DNA from: Beverwykella pulmonaria
Taxonomy: Eukaryota; Ascomycota; Dothideomycetes; Pleosporales; Melanommataceae
Direction: 5' to 3'
NCBI GenBank assembly: GCA_001599595.1
Contig: BCHH01000004.1
Span: forward strand, 565,905-629,904
DNA: 64,000 nt
Part shown: positions 1 to 10,512 of the stretch, one piece after another
Layout of the letters: each line of letters begins with the position of its first letter
How positions within the stretch are numbered: position 1 is the stretch's first letter
Notes under the pieces: generated by a model
Seen by the model: the letters and a program-made list of their open reading frames with translations, nothing else
Databases searched by the model: none
What the model was told of the DNA's origin: nothing
Translations under genes and position numbers: made by a program

Positions 1-299
1 TTTGCGGGATCTAGCTGGTTCACACCTCAGACTGGAACTGTCCTTCGTACTCCCTTCGTCCATCCTCGCTAGTTCTCTCTTCACAACCACCACCACAGTG
101 AGCCAATATAGACCGAGCTAGTCAGGTACTATTACAAGGTCTTCCTGGCGTACGTAGAACATACGCTGCGTTAGTAGGACATAGCGAGGTCATTAGTTTA
201 CACTTCATCATCGTGCACGTGGACGACGTTGAAGGAAGAGAAGGTGCTGCAGCAAGACTTTCTCACTACAGAACCATCGATCGTAGCGCTGCTATTTCT

Positions 300-1654
300 T
301 TACTTCTCTGACATCTGACTTTTCTCTTGGTCCATAGCATCATCCATCTGTCGTTTTCTCATCTCGTTGGGAGCCGGTTTATTTTGTCTTATTCTCGGTC
401 CAGGAGACTGCTCAGTTTGAGGCGGCAAACTAGGTTGACTCTTTCGAGCTTCGAAGACAGCAGGTAAGGTCGTAGTGCCGGATCTAGTAGGGTCGGAGCC
501 AGCAGCCACAGCTCCAAAACGACTGTTATACCGCTTCTCAGTGAGATGCCGAAGATTGTCCTCCGTCATTGAACCAACCAACTGCGCTGAATTGCCCTTA
601 GAAACTGCTTTCTTGATATCAAATAGATCTGCCAAAGTAGTCACCACTACTTGATCGCTATCACCATCGGCAATCACCTCCCCAATTCTGTATACCTTCT
701 GACGTGAGATTTCGCTAGCCATCTTGCAAACGTCAAGGCACTGCTTCGAAATATTGATGTCTGCCAGTAATCGTGATCTCTCATTGTCCTTTCCAGGGTC
801 GTCATTCTGGAATAGGGACTCTAGGCGTTTCTGAAGGTGGCTGATGGTCGCTGCGAAGCTATCTCGATTCTCGTCCAGAGCTTGACGCGTTCGCAACTGC
901 GCTTCAAAGAGATCTTCTTCAACAACGTTTTGGGGCACCTCTGGAAGTAGAGATGATTCTCGATTTGACAAGGATTCGATATAAGACCTTGCATCTTCAC
1001 AAACACGAAGGCACTGTTTGGTCACTTCTCTTTCATCTTCCAGGTCTATGCTTACACCTGAAGTGTTGGTGTTATCGATTTGTAATTGCGCCATTTTCTC
1101 GTCGATTCGCCGTAAATGGAGGTCAAGATCATATGCTGTGTCCTGGATCATCTCATTGTAGTCTTGGAGAACTTGTTGGGAGACTTTGGCGGTTTGCCTC
1201 ATTGAAAATATGTCAGCAGTGCCTGAAGCAGACAAGGAATTGCAGCTAACATAGTGATAGTGGCTAGACCTACTGAGATCGTTGCCTTGTACCCTGCGAT
1301 AGTGTCTATGAATTCATTCATATCCCCTCTCATAAATTCCATCTTTGTCCAGTCTCGAAAACCTGTTTTTGATTTTCGGCTGAAAACTTCCATGGACTGC
1401 CCGAACTCGCGGCATACTTGGCTACATCGTTCAACGGGACCTTGAAGAAGGGTGAGCATTGACTGCTCAGCATTGGTCACTTGTGCCAATGAGTCTAAAA
1501 TATTGGTAAGATCCCTAAGCTCATTTTCAAGTCTGCGTAAAGTTTTGTTGCGATCTTTGTAGCGTTTGACAGTTTCGTAGAGCGTCTTCGTGGACTGAAT
1601 GGCGGCTGTGGTAATAGCTAGCAACGAGGCAGTAACGCTCAAAGGGTCTGCCAT
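300..1654 (-). CDS. HeLo-like N-domain protein (azaphilone-cluster protein L N-terminal type)
   Basis: The model is two exons, 1654-1251 and 1197-300, joined across a 53-bp intron (donor GTTAGC, CTGAC-type branch, acceptor GAG read as AG). It gives 433 residues in one frame. The N-terminus MADPLSVTASLLAITTAA, followed by a helical stretch with YETVKRYKDRNKTLRRLENEL, is typical of the fungal Helo_like_N domain, which heads many NLR/STAND and heterokaryon-incompatibility-like proteins. The second half (VLQDYNEMIQDT, RRIDEKMAQLQ, SKQCLDVCKMASEIS) continues the family's helical pattern. The C-terminal 100 residues are basic and low in complexity. No NACHT, NB-ARC, ankyrin or TPR segment follows, so this is a stand-alone N-domain. 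A role in membrane-linked signalling or self-recognition is known for relatives only and is inferred here. Confidence 0.8.
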
Positions 1655-2740
1655 CTTTGACGTTCGTTGTGAGATTTAGAAAGTAAATGCAAATTCTGAC
1701 AGCTACTCATTTAGGCGGGGAGCTACCCGTTCAAATAGCGGTCTTAATGTTTGTCAGGCAGTTTGATTGGTTGATATTAGCGCCGTGGCTGTATCGTTCT
1801 GCAAATAGCCCGACGACAGACTAGGACTAGTATGACACTGACGAGTGAGAACATCGCCTATCCATCTTCAAGACAAGCCCTATTGTCTATCAGCCCACCC
1901 TCGCCCCCTCCTTACATCTACTTCGTATTTCACTCCTCTCACCCTCTCCAGCAGAAACAACCCCTACTCGGACATGACGCGTCCTAGTGCAGGCAATTAG
2001 TATATCGTTATTGCTTGTAAGAAGGGTTTGTTGATAGCAGCGAGCAGACTTCTGTATTGGTATCAAAGAGTATAAATCTGTCCTGTTCCCTCGAACCTCG
2101 CCCCATTTGATGTTCCTCGCTTAGCCAATGCTTGGCCGGCGCTAAGCCTATGCGGAACAAGCATCCTTACACTTTTAAAACTAGATTTAAGATCGAGCCT
2201 CACTTGATAACGCTGCACCTATTAAGAAGGAACAATTTGTTTGATGCTACAGCATAGCTAGTACGCCGTAGTGAAGAGCTACTTTGCCCGAACCTACTTC
2301 AGGCAATGGTTGAAAGCTTGGATGCATGGTGCAGGGAGGGTCTTGGTTTCTCTTTCAGCTGCTTGCTTCGTCATCACTTAATGCGACATATATATGGGCA
2401 TCCGAACACCTCGCCCCATCGATCCTCATCATCGAACATCATATGGAGACGCCACCCTCACCCTAATGAAACCACGAACATTCTTCTATCCTTCATCATA
2501 TATCTCTTTCATTCCTTTGGTAGCTAGATAAAACGAAATTGCAACAGTCTGCTGCTAAACCTCACCCGAGACTAGTTGAAGCGAGCTACTAGCATCTGTC
2601 TATTAAACATAGAGTTTGTGGTAAGATGCTCACAAGTTTAGCCGAGGCCATCTCTCCCTAAGCATCTTAGACGGCCTCTGTTACTAATTAATACACTCTT
2701 TACTACGCCCTAAAAACCTAATGATTTATACGTTGCTCGG
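1655..2740. other. Gene-poor interval
   Basis: This holds the upstream region of the HeLo-like gene. Beyond that I see no coding exon, RNA gene or repeat I can support. Short open frames near 2306-2527 have no recognisable features. Confidence 0.5.
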
Positions 2741-3093
2741 CAGAGGCTGCAGCGCACTAAAACCCTCACGCGTAGTACTCGGCTAGTACTGCAAAAAGCA
2801 GGCAAGGCTCTCTCAACTACAAACACAGGAAGAGCTACCCTAGGGGAGAAGAATCGAATGTTAGAACATCAACTAGAGGCTATCAGCTCTACTAGGCTGA
2901 GGGGGCGTGTTCAATTTGATCTAATGATCGATCTACCAATATAGAGAATATCATGAGTGCTATCCAGTAGTCAGCTGCTGAGCAAGCTCAACGCAGCAAA
3001 ACTACTTCTGCAGAAGCTGCAGAAAAGGCCGCGATGACGGCTGTAGCTGCAACCCTCGAATCTATGTTTAATCAATGGCAATTATCTATGTAA
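2741..3093 (+). pseudogene. C-terminal remnant of a pogo/Fot1-type DDE transposase
   Basis: Read in two frames, the stretch gives a basic region (LQRTKTLTRSTRLVLQKAGK), then EKNRMLEHQLEAI, then NIENIMSAI, and ends with an alanine/glutamine/glutamate-rich tail (AAEQAQRSK, AEAAEKAAMTAV) and a stop at 3091-3093. That order matches the C-terminal tail of fungal pogo/Fot1 transposases. The frame breaks near 2930, and an in-frame TAG replaces a CAG-like codon near 2970. The catalytic DDE region is absent. The family assignment rests on the tail alone. Confidence 0.45.
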
Positions 3094-3292
3094 ACAACGA
3101 GGTTGTGGGGAATAGTTGCGGGATGGCCGATTTTGGTGGGCGGCCGGAAACTCTACAGCTAGACTAAGTCTCGACTCATGAACCGTTTTGTATTCCCACC
3201 TTCCGTATTCGGTTAGGCAACGGTGCTGTGCTCTTCACCTTTCATTCACTCCTGTAGCCCACTGCTCAACTGCTTCCAAACTCACGACTAGG

Positions 3293-4606
3293 ATGGCCTT
3301 GGACATAGGAAGGTGCATCGAGCTGCATAATGCCATCGTCTCACATGCTCGCTCGCAACTTCCACCCGACCACCGACCTCGCATTCAACGCAGCTGGTTC
3401 GCTGTACACAATCTCAATCCCTCATCTCCAGACCTCGACATTGCCCTCGACGACGACCTCAAAGCGTTCCTATCAGGCATTGACATCGTCATACCCGAAG
3501 CGCACCAACATCTCGCATTTACTCCTTTCTTGATTGGTATTGCGAGCCCTAATCAATTAAGACCTAATGAGTGGAAGAACTCTGAGGATTACGACGATGA
3601 GTTCATCTTGCTGTACAAAAATGATCCTGCTGGTCTTGTGATGAGCCGAATTACGCGCCAAGTGTGCTACGTGCGCGATATATATGAGAGTCCCCGCGAA
3701 TGTCTTTGGGGCGTTGTCTTGGAGTTGTATATGCGTTGCATTGACTCTGGGAAATTTATGGTTGACAAACAGTACCCAGGGTTTGGGGACCGAGAAGGGC
3801 TTGTGACCCAAGGATGGAGGTTCGAGGAATGCACCGATGGCGAGTTAGCCATGGCGTTGTCCATGTGGGCCAACTTGGTCGACGCAGTTGTTGCGAGACT
3901 TCCTGCGCAGACGGGCGAAGCGACACCACAGCCATATAACGGTGGCGATGGCTTGATTCCTCCATCAGTACTCGAGATGTATCCCGCTATACCTCCATTC
4001 GCCCGCGCGTTCCTGTCGAGAGCCAAGAAGCCACCTTTCATGTCCATCGCGCCGCAGCTGCAAGTCCCTGACGTGGCTTTTATCCATCGAGTTGGTACTC
4101 AGCTGAACGAAAAGCATCCCGAGGCATCTATCACCACACCGCAACACGCGATTGTCGATTGTCCTTACTTCCTGCTTTTCCCATGGTGCACCCCAGGCGT
4201 ACGGTTTGCCTCACGGGATGATTCTGATCGGTGGCAGCCTTGCAGGCGCTCTCGACTACTTGACGATCGCGCTGGGCTATACATTGTCCCCGATAATCTG
4301 CATGCGCACGCCAGTACCTTGCTTCTACCATTTTCGCTCGGTGGCAACGGTCACGTCTTGAGGGGGGACGGGTCCACCGTTGATCGGCCGGGTCAAGACG
4401 TTGTTTACCAACACGGGATATGCAATCCTTTCATACCCAATCACGGAACCCCTCTAGCCGCTATACTAGTTAATTGGTGGGAGCAGGTTGAGAACGACTA
4501 TTGGGTCGTTGATAAGCACGGCATCGCTGGAGGAGAAAACCTCTGGAAGAAAGCAGACACGGAGGAAGACGCTGAAGATTTTAAAATTGACTGGGCTTGC
4601 TTTTGA
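3293..4606 (+). CDS. Conserved-looking fungal protein of unknown function
   Basis: An intronless frame of 437 residues starts at the ATG of MALDIGRC at 3293. The frame stays open 35 codons further upstream to 3188, but that extension looks like translated leader. I do not recognise a domain. The protein is soluble-looking, with no signal peptide or membrane helix. It has acidic patches, tryptophan-containing motifs (WRFEECTDGELAMALSMW, ILVNWWEQVENDYWVV) and an acidic C-terminus. Codon use and length argue for a real gene. Its 3' end lies 57 bp from the end of the convergent chitinase pseudogene. Confidence 0.65.
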   Translation: MALDIGRCIELHNAIVSHARSQLPPDHRPRIQRSWFAVHNLNPSSPDLDIALDDDLKAFLSGIDIVIPEAHQHLAFTPFLIGIASPNQLRPNEWKNSEDYDDEFILLYKNDPAGLVMSRITRQVCYVRDIYESPRECLWGVVLELYMRCIDSGKFMVDKQYPGFGDREGLVTQGWRFEECTDGELAMALSMWANLVDAVVARLPAQTGEATPQPYNGGDGLIPPSVLEMYPAIPPFARAFLSRAKKPPFMSIAPQLQVPDVAFIHRVGTQLNEKHPEASITTPQHAIVDCPYFLLFPWCTPGVRFASRDDSDRWQPCRRSRLLDDRAGLYIVPDNLHAHASTLLLPFSLGGNGHVLRGDGSTVDRPGQDVVYQHGICNPFIPNHGTPLAAILVNWWEQVENDYWVVDKHGIAGGENLWKKADTEEDAEDFKIDWACF

Positions 4607-4662
4607 ATGCCTCTTGAGGAGATTGAAATGGTACAAAGCCACTACGGTTTTTATCAGACAGC

Positions 4663-6240
4663 CTAATCCCCATCCCATCTAGCACAATCACAATAGCCGA
4701 ATAGTGCGTCCATTTCATCTACCAGATCTAAAGCTGTTCCCGTATCGCAATACTCTTTGTAGTCGCGTCTTTTTGGTTGCAAGCTCATGGACGAGTTCTG
4801 CCATTCAGTGAGAGTCCCGTCGTTGTACATCAGCGGCGAGAAGAACATGGTGTCCAGGATATAGACGCGAAATCCGTGATCTGATATTGTAACGCTGCAA
4901 CCACCCGCCGTGAAACAAGCGTAGCAGCGGTTTCTGGGAAGCATCGAGTTAAATCCATATTTTTGGGTGAAACTGGCGTTGTCGTCTAGGCATGGATCAA
5001 ATCCTGCAAGAGCATTCGTATCGAACCCCCAAGTAACCGAATGACATGACGTTATACCTAGAACCAGTCGTAAGCGTATCCGGAGACACTATAGGAAGTG
5101 ATTCTTACCAATCGATATACGGCTCCATCCCCTTAACTTTGAAATGGCGAAGATACCAGTAGCTTGCGGGCAGCATCACAGATATGCCATAGTCTCTGCC
5201 AAAAGCGGCCCTCAAGTCTTTGGCCCGTTCAACAAAGTTGTCGCTGTCTTCAAGCTTTCCGCCATGATTATCCGCTCCTGGGTATTCCCAGCCGAAATCG
5301 GCTCCATTGAAGCCATATGTTTTTATAAATTTGATCGATGAAGCAATGAACTTCTTGCGGTTTCCGACAGACGAGGCCATGTCACTGAAAGTGGTACGCA
5401 TATTAGGTATGTTTATTTCGTCGTTGAAAGACCAACCGCCGATTGCTATCCACGTTTCAAGCCCAGTGTATTCGCTCTTTAGACCTGTGAACTTTAGATA
5501 TAGTTCCTCAGCATTGGAGCTCATCGGTTCTATCTCGAAGGCTGTCGGGTGAAAGAAGGTGAAAGCTGGAGGATGATATTGTCAGTCTCGATGCAGTCTC
5601 CCTAGGACATACTATCACTCACCAAAGTTAACATGTGTAAGACCCGTATAGTCCACATCATCTGGCTGAACTTCATCGCAAGCTCTCGTTGTTGCCCACG
5701 ACCTATAGTACGCAATGGTTCTAATCTTGGATATAGGCAGTGTGCACGTCGCCTTTGGTGCAGGTCCACATCCGCCAAATCCCGACTAGCAACCCTGGCT
5801 GACGTCGCAGAAGTCGGAAGATGTACCACAGAATCCATACTTGCTGCAGTAGACTTTCAAAAGACATTACCCTTTCCCCGTGGGAGCACATCGTCCACAC
5901 TCCGCCTGTGCGTCGCAATTGGAAATGCAGAGACTGACAGCACAGAACTCGTCGCAGTAGCCACAAAGACCGTCATTACGGCAGCATGCGCCGTTCTTGT
6001 AGGGCATCCCAGGTCCGCGTGTTCCCTCTGGCTGGTCTGCGCTTGATTGCCGGCGGGTGAGGCGTCTGGAAACTTGCTATCAATATTTGTTAATGTCGGA
6101 TATCAAATCAGAATACTAACGGTGTGTTCTACGATATTTCTATAGTCAATGTAACAGCAGCTTCTACGCGTGGATTTATTTCTTTCCCGGTTGCGTTCAA
6201 GAAGCGCGAAGTCGAATTTGAAGGCAAGACAAAAAGTGGT
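4663..6240 (-). pseudogene. Inactivated chitin-binding GH18 (class V) chitinase
   Basis: Reading 6240 to 4663 on the minus strand, I find a probable N-terminal exon (ends near 6121), a cysteine-rich hevein-type chitin-binding module (CSKYGFCGTSSDFCD), then the start of a GH18 barrel (TIAYYRSW, ETWIAIGGWSF, FNGADFGWEYPG, LPASYWYLRHF) and a C-terminal cysteine-containing tail. Introns lie near 5574-5626 and 5055-5108. Two stops interrupt the chitin-binding module in frame (about 5868 and 5788), each one C-to-T step from a CAA/CAG codon. The DxDxE signature reads DFGWE, so one aspartate is lost, and after YNVMSF the second half of the barrel is missing. It is therefore almost certainly non-functional. 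Confidence 0.75.
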
Positions 6241-7322
6241 TTGTATAGCTCAGAGCTATTACGCTAGGAAACAACCTGTGAAAGTTTCTTATTTGTTGCA
6301 GCTGCGATAGGATGAAGGATTCTGCTAATGAGTACAGATGTACGTAGAAAACCCATCAACGAGGCTTCATGACGACCTGGAACGACTTGAACGCAGAGAA
6401 AGGAACGCATCCAGAGTTGAACTGCTTCAAACGAGCTCAAGCTTATGCTGAAGCATTATGGATCGCCCCTTTTTAATCAAATGCCACACTCCGTTATGAC
6501 ATTCGTCCAGTCGATACCTTTTTCCCGTACGAGAATGTACGATACACGTGCCGTCCAATTCACCGCTATGTCTTGGCAATACCTTAGATTTACGACCCAA
6601 ACCATTGAATACGCTCCAAAAGTCTTCGATTTGCGCCCGAAGACGGAGAATCGTCCGTCAAAAATCTTGTCGACATATTGAAGAGGCGCGAATCCCCGGT
6701 AAGAAGCGGTCTCGGCATGCAGGGGAAACAGGTGCCTAGGCGGAACGGTTATCGAGATGTCCGAAGATGGTCGTGCACGCGATCTGGACGTTTCGCGCAA
6801 ATTAATCTCACTTGTGCAATTGACTCAGCACGTCAGTGGAAATACCCCGGATCGCCGCAGATCCGCAGATTGGTAAACCAAATGTCTTGCATTAGTGTGC
6901 TCTTACAGGGTAAGCTTGGCTGCAGAGATCTAAGATGTAAATCTGCCGAAATCAAAGCCGAACACCAAGTCATCTGCCGGCGATCTTTCCGTACCATAAC
7001 GAGGCCTGTTCCCCGCCAATGACATCATGTTACAACGATACTGGAAGCTAGGGTGTAGGATATGTGATACGAACTACTTCTGGCAGTAGCATTGCCTCAA
7101 GCGGTAGCATACATCCGACGGTAGAATAATCCCGGTGGTAGAATGTCGTGCGGATGGACTAACATCAGTTATTGTGCGAAGGGTTCCTGAATTACTAAGG
7201 TGCAGGTATCTGTAAAATTACGCAATCAAACTTCAATTGACCACTTAGTTTGGTTGAGCGACCTGGAGAGCTTAACAGTGATGTTTATTGAGATAGGTAT
7301 ATAAGCCTCTACTGCAATCGTC
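6241..7322. other. Intergenic region upstream of the GH93 gene
   Basis: This is about 1.1 kb between the divergent chitinase pseudogene and the GH93 gene. Open frames at 6445-7022 show no family features. A TATA-like AT-rich stretch sits just before 7320. I see nothing else that can be supported. Confidence 0.4.
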
Positions 7323-8578
7323 ATGTTGTGGAGAAAGGAACTTTTCAGCTGCTACAAGCACACAATGCTGTTACTCATTCTAGCTACTACCATTTTCCTT
7401 GCACGCAATGCCGCCGCTGACCCTTGTGTGAGTCGGCCCGAACCATGGGGGTACTTCACCAACAACACCATCTACCAGCCGAGCGGATCTGAGTCTACCA
7501 CATATCCGCGATTTGTTGAGCTGACGGACGGCACCATCATTGCTACTACGTCCCTCTCAGGCCACCAACCGGGCTACTTCCCCGTTTTTGAGAGCAAGGA
7601 CGGCGGTGCCACCTGGGAGTACATCTCCGAACTGCGAGATCAGGTCAATGGCTGGGGCATGAGCGCACAGCCCGCGCTAGCGGAGCTCACAGAGCCCATG
7701 GGCGGTTACGAAGTTGGAACAATTTTGGGCACTGGAAATAGCTGGAGTAACAATGGCACGAGGATCGATCTCTATGCCAGTAAGGACAAAGCAAGAACCT
7801 GGGAATTTGTCAGTCATATCGCTCAAGGCGGTCGACCAAACACCACTAACGGTGCTACTCCCATCTGGGAGCCCTACCTCTTGTAAGTTGTAACCATATA
7901 AGCATCAATTATCAGTTCAAAATTGTTAACGCAAATATGCACAGGCAATACGAGGGAGAGTTGGTCGCATTCTACTCGGACCAGCGTGACCACAGGCATG
8001 GCCAGAAGCTCGCACACCAAAGTTCCAAGGATCTGAAGACATGGGGCCCTGTAGTCAACGATGTGGCTTATGAGCAGTATATTGCCCGCCCGGGAATGAC
8101 TGTTGTGGAATACATCCCGCCCCTGAAGAAATGGATCCTAGTTCACGAGCTGCCCATTGGCAATTCGTCTTCCCACGGCGTCAACTATCCAGTCTACTAC
8201 GTCATGGCAGACTCGCCTCTTGAATTCGGCAAAGAGCAAGGCCGCCCTATCGTTATCAAGAACATAACAGCGCCTAATGCTAGCCCTTACGTAGTATGGA
8301 GTCCCTTGGGTGGACCGAATGGCACAATCATTGTCTCGGATGCGGACAGACCACAGGTGTACACGAATTCGTTTGGTGGCGATGTGGATAAGTGGGAGGA
8401 GCACGGCACACCTGCTGGTGCAGTTTATTCCAGGGCTATCCAAATCTCTAAGAAGTACCCCAATCGGTTAACGATATATGGCGGCGAAACCTTTGATAAT
8501 ATGGGTAAGAAGCTGTATACACCGTTCTCAGCCACGGTGGTGCGGTTGCATGATGTTCTAAAGACTCCAGTCAAGTGA
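7323..8578 (+). CDS. Secreted GH93 exo-1,5-alpha-L-arabinofuranosidase (exo-arabinanase)
   Basis: Exons 7323-7882 and 7945-8578 join across a 62-bp intron (GTAAGT to CACAG) to give 397 residues. An internal ATG at 7365 gives a cleaner signal peptide (MLLLILATTIFLARNAAA) and may be the true start. The mature part is a sialidase-fold protein: it has a BNR/Asp-box (SKDGGATW), the early motif YPRFVELTDGTIIATTS, and conserved stretches YSDQRDHRHGQKL and RPGMTVVEY. These and the length fit family GH93, six-bladed propellers that release arabinobiose from arabinan. Together with the GH3 and feruloyl esterase genes downstream, it suggests action on pectin side chains or arabinoxylan. Confidence 0.85.
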
Positions 8579-10512
8579 TAAAACGGCGATACAAAAGAGA
8601 AGAGGTGACAACAAGAAGAAAATTTTAGACATGCATGCATCATTCTGGTACAGGTAAATTAAAATCTCGAAAGTATTATGTGGCTCTAGACATTTTTGGT
8701 ACTTGGTTCCTTCATATTCATGGTGACCGCCATTAGCGAGAATATTCTTGATGTGTATGGTTATACTTCTGTCGGCCTGTGGGTCACATAATGAATCACC
8801 TCTATGTTTGCTTTCACTATCTTGGCAGGCTCCTAGCGTGCTTGGTAAGACTATAGATATTTCTTCGGTAGCTCCTTTGTAGAATCAATACAATTAACAT
8901 CAATATAGTATTCAAAGAGGATACTTCGGGATCAGGATGATCATCTCAGATTGAGTATGCTAAACTACCCTAGGAGATTCGCGAAGTTTTATATAATAAT
9001 CTAGTTCTCAGGGATCTGTTCCGGATAGAGTCTTCTTGGGATCAAGATCACTACGCTGACATCCATCATTGTCACTAGTTGGGCAGTTGTTGGGAGGTGC
9101 AATCTCGAAGGACAAGATCCCTGACTGGGAACGTCATTCGAAAACGCATTTACAGGCTCCGCGACCCACAGGAACCCATACGCTACCGCACTCTTCAAAG
9201 TTCGGGCCACTTTACCGGGCAGTTAATCTCGTTGTTTTGAACAGTAGGTTTAATAATATGTGTGTTATAGCCGAAAAAGTACTGGCTACGTTTTCAATAA
9301 GGTCAAGCGGTTGAGTTGTACTGTAAGATTGCAGTCCCTCTTACAGTAAATATTTACGGCACCATATAGCTCGTATGTAACGTATAATATCAGGCAACTG
9401 GCACTCCAATAGATAAAAAACCCGTATTATTGTCTAGGCCTAACTTTTCCGGCGCCGTCTTTAACGGCACTCCAAAAAGAGTACTCAGATCATTCACCCC
9501 ATTAACCTAGCAGCTTCGCAATCGCGCTCTCGGCTCTTGGCAACGTCATGACTGTCACTTTCGCTCATGGCCGCATCCGCCGGGAATTTGCTAAAAAGAC
9601 CGTCGATCAGGACACTAAAGTCTAGCTCTCTGCATCCCACGGTGGGAGAAGCCGAGGGCCTATTTCCACTGTTGCCTACGAATTATTCAGTTTTGCATGG
9701 CCCTCGTCGGAGTCGACCACGGAAGTTGGCATTTTGGTCACCACTTGGACTGTAGTAGAATGTATACTTGTATTGCTATGTCTGCTAGGAATGTTCTGCC
9801 AAAATGACTTTAAGCTACATTGGCCTCAGGGCGGAGACTATCTTCAATTAGACCAGCAGAGGCGAAGGTGAACAGGTAGACTCCCACAAATCTCACCCCG
9901 GATCTGCGCGCCGTCCTCACATCGATCCCAATAGCCAGCCGTTCTTCCACTAGAAACGCAATTACGCTTTGGGTCATACTCGAATGAGACAAAGCAACCC
10001 ATTAGTTTCTGTAAGTTCTTGGCAGCTATAATCAGCTTAAATTGTTTCTGAAGGTAATTAGGGCCGCCATCCGACGCAGATAAAGCTAACCCGCATTGAA
10101 GCAATTCCAACAATGCCGTTTCGAATTGCCATCAGGAGTTGAATTATTTAGGAGACCCCGCTCTTTTCAGCCAGGATCTTGGCCGGGGTCTTCTGCCTGG
10201 GTAATATTCAGATGAGGTAAAGCTGGACGGTGAACCGAGATGAGGACCCTGGTTTTACATTACCGCACGTCCAATCAAAATACTGTGTTTGCCTTGGCTG
10301 GTTGTTTCGCTTAAGAGAGTATCATGGGTGCTGGATAGCTTCTGGACAGAGGCTAAGTCCCTTCCTCGGTTCCGCTAATAGAAGGTAATTGCTTCCTAAA
10401 ATGACAGCCTATTGCTTTCGGGCTCTTACAACACGGAGGTAAGGTAAAGCTTCTTAAATATGACCTCGAACCGCCTGTATTCGAGTGTCTTTGCTGAACT
10501 CCCTCTCCCAAA
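8579..10512. other. Long intergenic region with possible eroded coding sequence
   Basis: This is 1.9 kb between the GH93 and GH3 genes. On the minus strand, 10130-9844 encodes an 89-residue open stretch with several cysteines (FEYDPKRNC, GYWDRCEDGAQIRGEIC) that could be the end of a lost small secreted protein, but I cannot assign it. The minus strand near 9210-9001 also has an open stretch without recognisable features. No RNA gene or repeat boundary is visible. Confidence 0.3.

Noticed and set aside
9001..9314. Open frames on both strands between the GH93 and GH3 genes
   Set aside because: No start context, motif or splice continuity supports a gene.
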